Assembly (NCBI GenBank): GCA_025359355.1
Contig: JANYGR010000093.1
Coordinates: forward strand, 1-10,322
Direction of reading: 5' to 3'
Source: Bacteroidota bacterium
Lineage (GTDB): Bacteria > Bacteroidota > Bacteroidia > B-17B0 > Aurantibacillaceae
DNA length: 10,322 nt
In this document: positions 1-5,316 of the stretch, in pieces
How positions within the stretch are numbered: position 1 is the stretch's first letter
Layout of the letters: each line of letters opens with the position of its first letter
Made by a program: the position numbers and the translations under genes
The notes under the pieces: generated by a model
Seen by the model: only the letters and a program-made list of their open reading frames with translations
The model's database searches: none
Told to the model about the DNA's origin: nothing

Positions 1-14
1 ATTATGAGTACTTA

Positions 15-114
15 AATCAAAAGAATCCCTTAGCCATTAAAAACTTTTGTAAATTTTTAAGCGATAATTTACCAAAGCCACCAAAATATTTATTGCTAAG
101 GGATTCTTTTGATT
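15..114. repeat. 20-bp perfect inverted repeat enclosing an inverted porU segment
   Basis: Bases 15-34 (AATCAAAAGAATCCCTTAGC) are the exact reverse complement of 95-114, with 60 bases between. Read on the plus strand, 15-98 encodes NQKNPLAIKNFCKFLSDNLP followed by KPPKYLLL. That is the expected continuation of the minus-strand porU, so this block is inverted relative to the gene. The ends of the block carry microhomologies: AATCA at 15-19, shared with 438-442, and GCTA at 95-98. Bases 1-19 repeat 424-442 exactly. I read this as two template switches. It may be an amplification or assembly chimera. Confidence 0.8.
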
Positions 115-1503
115 ACCGTAAGCAAATTGATCATAAAGTTCGTCTATAAAGCCTAATATAACCTGATTACTTCCACCAGCCAAGCTTTGTCTGTATGTTT
201 TATATGCATTAGCAGACGACTGTAATCCTTTATGAGATACAATTAAAAAAGCGGAGTCGGTTATCATTGATGTATAATCTACAAAAAAGCCTGTTTGATT
301 AACAGGTATTAGTTTACTAACGTTGTTAATATTAACACTATTGGTAATAAAGCATTTTTTTTGTGTACCCGAATTCGGGATTAACACTTTTACATTATTA
401 CCACTGACAACCGTAGAAAAATAATTATGAGTACTTAAATCATATAGAATTACTGAGCCCGTTCCAACATTCACATTTTGTAAATCTAAAAATGTTTTTG
501 AAGCTATCGTATTATCATCTACAAAAAACACTTGCTCTGATTGTCCAGACAAATCAGGTATTTGAGGATATTTCAAATACATGTAATGTAGATTAGTTGA
601 ATTTGTAAAACCACTAAAAAAGGGACTATTAATACTGCTTACTCTTAACAAAGAAATATTTTGAAGCAAGTTTGATGGAATTTGTCTTTCCACATAAATC
701 TGCTTGTAACCAAAAAAAGTAGTATCGTTTAAAGTGGCGTAATTATTTGAGTTATCATAGTATTCAAATTTTAAATTATGATCATATCCTGAAGTAGAGA
801 AGTCCTGTGAGTCGCCAGAATAACTTGTTTTTAAATAAGCTGGCAATGCACCTGACCCAAAAACATTAAGATTACCAAAGTATGTTTGTAAAGTGCTTCC
901 TTGAGGCATAATTGAGCCATAGCCTTCGCATTCTACATAACGCGGATCTGTGTAAACACTCCCTGATATTAAGTTTCTACCTAAAGAATAATTAACAGTA
1001 CCAGCAAATATTTTTTCATTATACACATAATCAGCAGCGGTATATCCTGTAAAATTAACATCCGTTTGTAAGCTCATACGCTTGTTTGTAAGGGAATTAT
1101 TCCATGTGAAATAAACATAATTCGTATCATTAAATAATGCGACATAAGGATTAGGGAGCCTCTGAGTTGTATTGTAAGCTAATGAGTCGAATCGTCCATC
1201 ATTTTTTTCTGCATAAAATTCAATGTAATCAGACGTATTCAAAACACCATCACTTTCGCCATTGATGTACACATAAAGTTCTTGTCCTTTACTAAACAAC
1301 TGAATATTATTCGGATTAATTGCCGATATTGGAATACCTGCATTTGATAGAGTCAGTGAATCTATACGATACAAGCCCGTTTTTGGAATAGCAATTCGGT
1401 AATGCGGTTGAGAATAGTTTACCCACTCGTTTCCATATATCTGAGCACTTAACTGCGCTCCAGAACATAGTAGAAAACAGAATAGGAGTAAACGTTTTAC
1501 CAT
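37..1503 (-). CDS. porU: T9SS C-terminal signal peptidase (sortase) PorU, N-terminal part, interrupted
   Basis: PorU is the gingipain-like (C25-type) cysteine protease of the type IX secretion system. It removes the C-terminal sorting domain of cargo and attaches the cargo to the cell surface. The open frame is 488 codons, less than half of the roughly 1,100 residues usual for PorU, so only the N-terminal region is present and the catalytic domain is missing. Residues 1-20 are a signal peptide ending LSAQ. The mature start, with WVNYSQPHYRIAI then TGLYRID, is typical of PorU. Residues 453-470 (DELYDQFAYGNQKNPLA) match the conserved stretch leading into the protease domain. The last 18 codons (471-488) do not continue the family: the true continuation (IKNFCKFLSDNLPKPPKYLL) lies on the opposite strand at 36-95, so the stop at 37 is created by an inversion. 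ATG at 1503 directly follows the stop codon of the upstream gene, implying translational coupling. The identification is firm; the 3' end is not natural. Confidence 0.85.
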   Translation of the reverse strand: MVKRLLLFCFLLCSGAQLSAQIYGNEWVNYSQPHYRIAIPKTGLYRIDSLTLSNAGIPISAINPNNIQLFSKGQELYVYINGESDGVLNTSDYIEFYAEKNDGRFDSLAYNTTQRLPNPYVALFNDTNYVYFTWNNSLTNKRMSLQTDVNFTGYTAADYVYNEKIFAGTVNYSLGRNLISGSVYTDPRYVECEGYGSIMPQGSTLQTYFGNLNVFGSGALPAYLKTSYSGDSQDFSTSGYDHNLKFEYYDNSNNYATLNDTTFFGYKQIYVERQIPSNLLQNISLLRVSSINSPFFSGFTNSTNLHYMYLKYPQIPDLSGQSEQVFFVDDNTIASKTFLDLQNVNVGTGSVILYDLSTHNYFSTVVSGNNVKVLIPNSGTQKKCFITNSVNINNVSKLIPVNQTGFFVDYTSMITDSAFLIVSHKGLQSSANAYKTYRQSLAGGSNQVILGFIDELYDQFAYGNQKNPLAINILVALVNYRLKIYKSF

Positions 1504-2583
1504 CTATTTTAATATTTTTTTATTAAGATCGATTTTAACAGTGAAAATATGAGAGTACAAAGACGTTGATACATTTCCAATATTGGTCATCGCATAGTCC
1601 AATCCGAAAATTTTATACTTAATACCCACACCAATATTAGGCTGCACCGTTGTGATATCTCTACCTGTTACATCCTTTGCCTTTTGTATATTCCCAAGTC
1701 CACCTCTTAAGAAAATAAATTTCTTATACCCAACTTCTGCGCCCAAAGCAGGTTCCATACTCCAGCCATTTGTTTTAATTACTGTATTACGCTTTCCATC
1801 AAAAGTGTTGATTAAATTTAATTCACCACTAATCGATATTTTATCTTTCCAAACATAATACGTGCGAGTAACTCCTAATATTAAACGAGGTACAGTAACC
1901 TCAACAGAATTACTAGGTATATCATTTCCTGTAGTGGCAAATACTTGTTTCACATCATCCGTTAAATTATAACTCCATGCATTAAAGGTTCCTGTTATAT
2001 CACGAGCCATTAAAGCAAATCGCCATTTTTTGTAATCATACATGGCACCTATATCTAACCCAAAGCCCCAAGCTCCACCAAATTCGCCCAACTTACGACG
2101 TATAATTTTAGCATTAGCCCCAATTTTAATTCTTTTTAATTTTGGCATACTTCGCGCATACGACAATAAAACAGCTACATCCACTGCATTGAAAGATTTG
2201 ATGCGAGAATAATCGACATTACCATTAGCATCAATAAGTTCAGTTGTATTGGGAATATTATCTACGCCAAATCTGATAAAAGAAATACCCGCTACACTAT
2301 TGCTGTCAATTCGTTTGGAAACACCTACAAAATCATACTTAGCGATACCTGCAAAATATTCGGCGTGCATTAATCCTACTTGGACATTACTTTTTTGCAA
2401 TAAGAGTCCAGCAGGATTCCAATAACCTGCGGTGACATCATTTACCGACGCTACGTTAGCATTAGCCATAGATAGCGCCCGCGCGCCAACACCCACGCTT
2501 AAAAATTCGTTACTATACTTGGCTACTTGTCCAAATATGGTTGAGGTAAAAATTATAAACAGTACAACTAATAAATTCTTCAT
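1504..2583 (-). CDS. PorV/PorQ-family outer-membrane beta-barrel protein
   Basis: This is an outer-membrane barrel of the FadL-like PorV/PorQ family. PorV itself binds cargo sorting domains and hands cargo to PorU. From the chosen start (MKNLLVVLFIIF) the protein has 359 residues: a signal peptide of about 18 residues ending IFGQ, then KYSNEFLSVGVGARALSM, a VNDVTAGYWNPAGL block, and alternating amphipathic strands ending in FTVKIDLNKK. The ARAL...NDVTAGYWNPAGL motif defines the broad family. As I recall, canonical PorV instead has an APDARAGGMGD-like N-terminus, so this may be a PorV paralogue and not PorV. The frame stays open to a TTG at 2622 and to an ATG at 2604. I prefer ATG 2583 because it puts the signal peptide at the N-terminus and because a promoter-like TTG/TAnnTTTA pair lies inside the longer frame. 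Its TAG stop abuts the porU ATG, so the two are almost certainly cotranscribed. Confidence 0.85.
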   Translation of the reverse strand: MKNLLVVLFIIFTSTIFGQVAKYSNEFLSVGVGARALSMANANVASVNDVTAGYWNPAGLLLQKSNVQVGLMHAEYFAGIAKYDFVGVSKRIDSNSVAGISFIRFGVDNIPNTTELIDANGNVDYSRIKSFNAVDVAVLLSYARSMPKLKRIKIGANAKIIRRKLGEFGGAWGFGLDIGAMYDYKKWRFALMARDITGTFNAWSYNLTDDVKQVFATTGNDIPSNSVEVTVPRLILGVTRTYYVWKDKISISGELNLINTFDGKRNTVIKTNGWSMEPALGAEVGYKKFIFLRGGLGNIQKAKDVTGRDITTVQPNIGVGIKYKIFGLDYAMTNIGNVSTSLYSHIFTVKIDLNKKILK

Positions 2584-2591
2584 AATCTTTT

Positions 2592-2622
2592 TAAAAATAG
2601 GCATTTTTTGAATAATAGTCAA
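2592..2622 (-). promoter_or_regulatory. Candidate promoter of the PorV-family gene / porU
   Basis: On the minus strand a TTG (2622-2620) is followed after 20 nt by TATTTTTA (2599-2592). This matches the Bacteroidota pattern TTG-N17-23-TAnnTTTG at all but the last base. The element ends 8 nt before the chosen ATG, which would leave almost no leader. AT-rich DNA gives such matches by chance, so this is tentative. Confidence 0.35.
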
Positions 2623-2669
2623 GAAGCATTATAACGGCTAATATTGAGAAATATTGCCTATAATTCTTT

Positions 2670-2710
2670 CAAAACCACATAAAAAACAGGTTATTTTTTA
2701 TGTGGTTTTG
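2670..2710 (-). terminator. Strong hairpin, probable intrinsic terminator of the GT-C-like gene
   Basis: A 17-bp perfect stem (2670-2686 pairing with 2694-2710) encloses a 7-nt loop, CAGGTTA. The stem is A-rich on one arm and T-rich on the other, with a CCACAT/ATGTGG core. It overlaps the last four codons including the stop of the membrane-protein gene and lies 87 bases upstream of the start of the PorV-family gene, so it should insulate the two units. Its T-run lies within the stem and not after it, which is not a textbook terminator shape. Confidence 0.65.
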
Positions 2711-3882
2711 ATTAGTTTTAACTTTTCTAGAAGTAAACTGAGAGCATAAGCTCCTCCCACAAAAATATACGGAAACACCTGTATGGTGTGCCTTTCGCTC
2801 CATTCATTATATATTAACCCCACCATCAAAGCATTTAATATCACAATAAAAAGCAGTGCAATTAAAATAGGCAACCACTTTGTTTGGTATTTGTAAGCGA
2901 TGTAAATACCTATTATTCCTAACACATAAAATATATCATGTGCTCTGTTTAACACATTATGAAACGAGGAATAATAAGGACGACTTGTTACAAAAAACGA
3001 TAATCCTTTCTTCACAAATAATTGAAGCAGCTCAGAAAGCCCATGTGTATTGTAAATATAAGCATAACAATTCCATAAGGTGTAATTAGCTTCGGGTAAT
3101 GTAGTTGTACTTAAGGTTGGAAAACCACAGTAAATAGCACTACTGGCAATTTGAAAACTAAAATCCTGATAAGGTAAGGGCATAAAAAACACAATTACAA
3201 TCATTAATATTATACCAATGCAAATGCTTCCATAAATCACTATTTTTTTAGACACTAATTTATGTTGATATAGATAAAGCATCAATGCGATGATTACTAT
3301 AAAAACACCATTAGGTCTCGAAAGCATTAATGGTATTGACAATAAACCAATCTTTAAAAAACGATGCGGAGCTATTGGTGCTAAAAAAATAGATAGGTAA
3401 ATAAGACTTAGTGCTATAAAAAAAGTTTCTGAAAATAAATTAAACTGCCAGTATAGTATCAGCGGACTTAATAACATATAAGTCAGCCAAATTTTAGCAA
3501 CGCTTGAGTTAATGCTATTTCTTAATAATTTGTAAAAACAATAATACGCATATAAGCTTATGCCATACGTGCATATAAAAATAACGACTAATGGTAATTT
3601 GAAATAAATAAAAACAGACAAGTACAATACATAAAAAGTATAAAAAGAGCTGTATTTGATCGTCATTAAGCCATTGCCATTTATTAAGTTATTAGCTTGA
3701 TCAATGTATTTAGCGCCTTCATTTGAATAATTAAATCCGAAGCGATGATACAAAAAATATAAAACAGCAAGGTGGAATACTATTAAGAGTATCCAAAATA
3801 ATGAAGCGTTATATTTATTTTTTTGCTTAATCAAACAAAATGGTTTTAAAATTAAAAGGAGTCTATGATTGTAAATATACAA
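2698..3882 (-). CDS. Polytopic membrane protein, probable GT-C-type glycosyltransferase
   Basis: This is an integral membrane protein of up to 394 residues with about ten hydrophobic segments, the first at about residues 28-46. Several features resemble the GT-C fold (PMT/ArnT-like, GT39-like enzymes that use polyprenyl-phosphate sugars). The first extracytoplasmic loop has NEGAKYIDQANNLINGNG (54-71), with acidic E55 near the usual catalytic position. There is an FSETFF motif at 150-155, SRPNG at 188-192, and YNEWSERHTIQVFPY near the C-terminus (358-372). The sugar and acceptor cannot be told from sequence; a role in surface glycan or glycoprotein assembly is inference. No ATG occurs before residue 73, so translation must begin at a rare codon: TTG at 3882 (given here) or TTG at 3834, which yields LIKQKNKYNASLFW as a more compact N-terminus. 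It is transcribed divergently from pssA. Confidence 0.6.
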   Translation of the reverse strand: MYIYNHRLLLILKPFCLIKQKNKYNASLFWILLIVFHLAVLYFLYHRFGFNYSNEGAKYIDQANNLINGNGLMTIKYSSFYTFYVLYLSVFIYFKLPLVVIFICTYGISLYAYYCFYKLLRNSINSSVAKIWLTYMLLSPLILYWQFNLFSETFFIALSLIYLSIFLAPIAPHRFLKIGLLSIPLMLSRPNGVFIVIIALMLYLYQHKLVSKKIVIYGSICIGIILMIVIVFFMPLPYQDFSFQIASSAIYCGFPTLSTTTLPEANYTLWNCYAYIYNTHGLSELLQLFVKKGLSFFVTSRPYYSSFHNVLNRAHDIFYVLGIIGIYIAYKYQTKWLPILIALLFIVILNALMVGLIYNEWSERHTIQVFPYIFVGGAYALSLLLEKLKLIKTT

Positions 3883-3908
3883 ACGATTTAATTTATATAT
3901 ATTTACAA
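3869..3908. repeat. 11-bp inverted repeat in the divergent GT-C/pssA promoter region
   Basis: TTGTAAATATA at 3869-3879 is the exact reverse complement of 3898-3908, separated by 18 bases. Each arm read outward is TATATTTACAA, a near-match to the TAnnTTTG -7 element. The pair may therefore be two back-to-back promoters or a dimeric regulator site. For pssA the element (3898-3905) ends 8 nt before the ATG. If the left arm is a promoter, the GT-C-like gene would have to start downstream of the TTG at 3882, for example at 3834. Confidence 0.5.
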
Positions 3909-3913
3909 CCTAT

Positions 3914-4711
3914 ATGAATATCAAAAAACATATCCCAAACGCCATTACCTGTTGTAATTTATTATGTGGTTGTTTAGCCATTGTGCAGGCTTTTGAAGGC
4001 AACTTAGTTTATGCCGCATACTTAGTTGGACTCGCTGCTATATTCGATTTTTTTGATGGTTTTGCTGCACGTATGCTCAAAGTAAGCTCTGCTATTGGTA
4101 AGGATTTAGATAGCTTAGCCGATATGGTTACGTTTGGTGTGGTACCTGGATTAGTTATGTTTAAATTAATTCAATTATCTATTGAAAACTATCCCGAATA
4201 TTCTCATGGAGATGAACTACCGTTATTTTATCCTTATTTAAAATTTGTAGCGTTCATTATCCCCATTTTTTCCGCATTGCGATTAGCCAAATTTAATAAT
4301 GATACACGTCAAACAGAATCGTTTATAGGATTAAATACTCCTGCGAATTCAATGTTTATTTGTTCAATTGCTATTATTTTTATCAATGATTATCATAATA
4401 TATTTGACTTTGATAGCTGTTTGATTATTGGATTTTATCCTAATTTGTTAAGCGTACTATTTAATCCTTATGTATTATGTCTTTTATCAATTGGATTAAG
4501 TTTATTACTTATTTCTGAAATCCCCATTTTTGCGCTTAAATTCAAGCATTTTAAATGGCAAGGAAATGAAATCCGTTTTATTTTTTTAGCGCTTAGTGTG
4601 TTGATGCTTATCACACTTCAGTTTATAGGCATTCCACTAATTATTATATTGTATGTAATGCTAAGCCTATTAACTAATTATTTAGCAAAACGGAAAGTTA
4701 CTGCTGAGTAA
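3914..4711 (+). CDS. pssA: CDP-diacylglycerol--serine O-phosphatidyltransferase
   Basis: This enzyme makes phosphatidylserine from CDP-diacylglycerol and L-serine in the inner membrane, the step before phosphatidylethanolamine. The 265-residue protein carries a complete CDP-alcohol phosphotransferase signature, DGx2ARx8Gx3Dx3D, as D48-G49, A52-R53, G62, D66 and D70, with an additional Asp at 45. The opening PNAITCCNLLCGCLAI followed by a hydrophobic segment is characteristic of the serine-transferring, integral-membrane branch of the family found in Gram-positives and Bacteroidota. About six membrane segments follow, and the C-terminus is short and basic (AKRK). The ATG at 3914 is the first in frame and fits the family start. 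It appears monocistronic: the upstream gene is divergent and the downstream one convergent. The substrate assignment (serine over glycerol-phosphate or inositol) rests on resemblance of the N-terminal half to PssA. Confidence 0.88.
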   Translation: MNIKKHIPNAITCCNLLCGCLAIVQAFEGNLVYAAYLVGLAAIFDFFDGFAARMLKVSSAIGKDLDSLADMVTFGVVPGLVMFKLIQLSIENYPEYSHGDELPLFYPYLKFVAFIIPIFSALRLAKFNNDTRQTESFIGLNTPANSMFICSIAIIFINDYHNIFDFDSCLIIGFYPNLLSVLFNPYVLCLLSIGLSLLLISEIPIFALKFKHFKWQGNEIRFIFLALSVLMLITLQFIGIPLIIILYVMLSLLTNYLAKRKVTAE

Positions 4712-4768
4712 ATTTTTAACTCAATTTTAATTTAATACCTCCGCATTCTCTAAGCCACTGTGGTGAAC

Positions 4769-4865
4769 AATTAGTACTTACAAGAAAACAGTGTCGGATA
4801 AGAAAGCTACTAGTTCGAGGCTTTCGAAGGCTTATATAATGGGAGTTTTCTTGCTGACACTAATT
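4769..4865. other. Long imperfect hairpin between convergent genes (possible structured RNA or MITE remnant)
   Basis: The 152-base gap between pssA and the ferredoxin gene contains nested complementary blocks in the same order on each side. AATTAGT (4769-4775) pairs with 4859-4865, CAAGAAAAC (4781-4789) with 4845-4853, ATAAG (4798-4802) with 4831-4835, and GAAAGC (4802-4807) with 4820-4825. A 5-bp TTCGA/TTCGA-type pairing is also possible near the tip. Unpaired stretches of 5-14 bases interrupt the stem. The stretch is more G+C-rich than its surroundings and overlaps the ferredoxin stop codon. It could serve as a bidirectional terminator, a small RNA or a decayed MITE. I do not recognise a known RNA family. 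Confidence 0.35.
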
Positions 4866-5190
4866 AATGCCCGTCTCCCATAATCTTAACCACAATCTCA
4901 TTCATATTGTCGGCTAATTTTAATTGGCAACCCAAACGAGATGTGTCCGTAATATTGGGTAAGGTATCCAACATCGCATATTCATCATCCGAAATTTCAT
5001 GGAGTTTGTCAAACCCCTTTATCACACTTACATGGCAAGTAGCGCATAACGCCATTCCTCCACAGGTTGCTAAAATATCGTAATCATTCCCTTTTAAAAA
5101 TTCCATTAAACTCAAACCCATATCGGTTGGTGCTTGTAGAGTTGTAATCGTTTGATCGTTATTTTGAACGTGAATGTTAATGTCTGTCAT
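4864..5190 (-). CDS. [2Fe-2S] ferredoxin, adrenodoxin-like
   Basis: This is a small soluble one-electron carrier. The 108-residue protein is one plant/adrenodoxin-type ferredoxin domain of normal length. The four cluster ligands are C43, C49 and C52 in the motif CGGMALCATCH (Cx5Cx2C) and C88 in SRLGCQL. The acidic stretch around ISDDEYAMLD (66-75) is where partner proteins dock in adrenodoxin-type members. No signal peptide is present, so it acts in the cytoplasm. The redox partners cannot be read from the neighbourhood: the divergent gene is a thiolase, which needs no electron donor, and no reductase or P450 is in the window. ATG 5188-5190 is the first in frame, preceded by a perfect TACTTTTG element only 8 nt upstream. 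It converges with pssA across the hairpin at 4769-4865. Confidence 0.9.
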   Translation of the reverse strand: MTDINIHVQNNDQTITTLQAPTDMGLSLMEFLKGNDYDILATCGGMALCATCHVSVIKGFDKLHEISDDEYAMLDTLPNITDTSRLGCQLKLADNMNEIVVKIMGDGH

Positions 5191-5198
5191 AAGGATTA

Positions 5199-5206
5199 CA
5201 AAAGTA
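5199..5206 (-). promoter_or_regulatory. -7 promoter element of the ferredoxin gene
   Basis: TACTTTTG, read on the minus strand, matches the Bacteroidota -7 consensus TAnnTTTG at every defined base and ends 8 nt before the ATG. No clear TTG sits at the -33 position. The flanking 13-bp block TACTTTTGTAATC recurs in inverted orientation as the thiolase promoter (5284-5296). Confidence 0.5.
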
Positions 5207-5257
5207 AAAAAAATACTAATGCTTGTTGCATTATTTATACGAATAAAAAAGGCAATT

Positions 5258-5291
5258 TTGAGGGTCAGTTAAAAATTAACTTCTACTTTTG
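5258..5291 (+). promoter_or_regulatory. Promoter of the thiolase gene
   Basis: TTG at 5258-5260 (within ATTTTG) and TACTTTTG at 5284-5291 are separated by 23 nt. This fits the Bacteroidota sigma-A-type pattern TTG-N17-23-TAnnTTTG with all defined bases matched. The ATG follows 25 nt after the -7 element, leaving a short leader. Confidence 0.6.
5268..5280. promoter_or_regulatory. Small palindrome between the thiolase -33 and -7 elements, possible operator
   Basis: GTTAA-AAA-TTAAC is a perfect 5-bp-arm palindrome located exactly between the two promoter elements, where a bound repressor would block RNA polymerase. Its short arms and AT-rich content mean it may be coincidental. No regulator gene is adjacent. 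Confidence 0.2.
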
Positions 5292-5316
5292 TAATCACAT
5301 TTTTAAAACAACTATT

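Noticed and set aside
1652..1858. 68-codon plus-strand frame within the PorV-family gene
   Set aside because: It is antisense to a clear barrel protein, with a proline/serine-rich shadow translation and no supporting signals. The short frames at 2880-3089, 5798-6013 and 6595-6795 were rejected for the same reason.
4712..4863. 4.5S/SRP RNA, tmRNA or tRNA in the pssA-ferredoxin gap
   Set aside because: There is no GGAAGCAGCC-like SRP tip, no tRNA-like acceptor or T-arm pattern and no tag-encoding frame. Only the unassigned hairpin remains.
5152..5316. N-terminal extension of the thiolase frame by 55 codons
   Set aside because: The extension overlaps the ferredoxin start and contains a perfect promoter. 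Thiolases begin with the MQQAYIINGVRTAIG-type sequence found at 5317.
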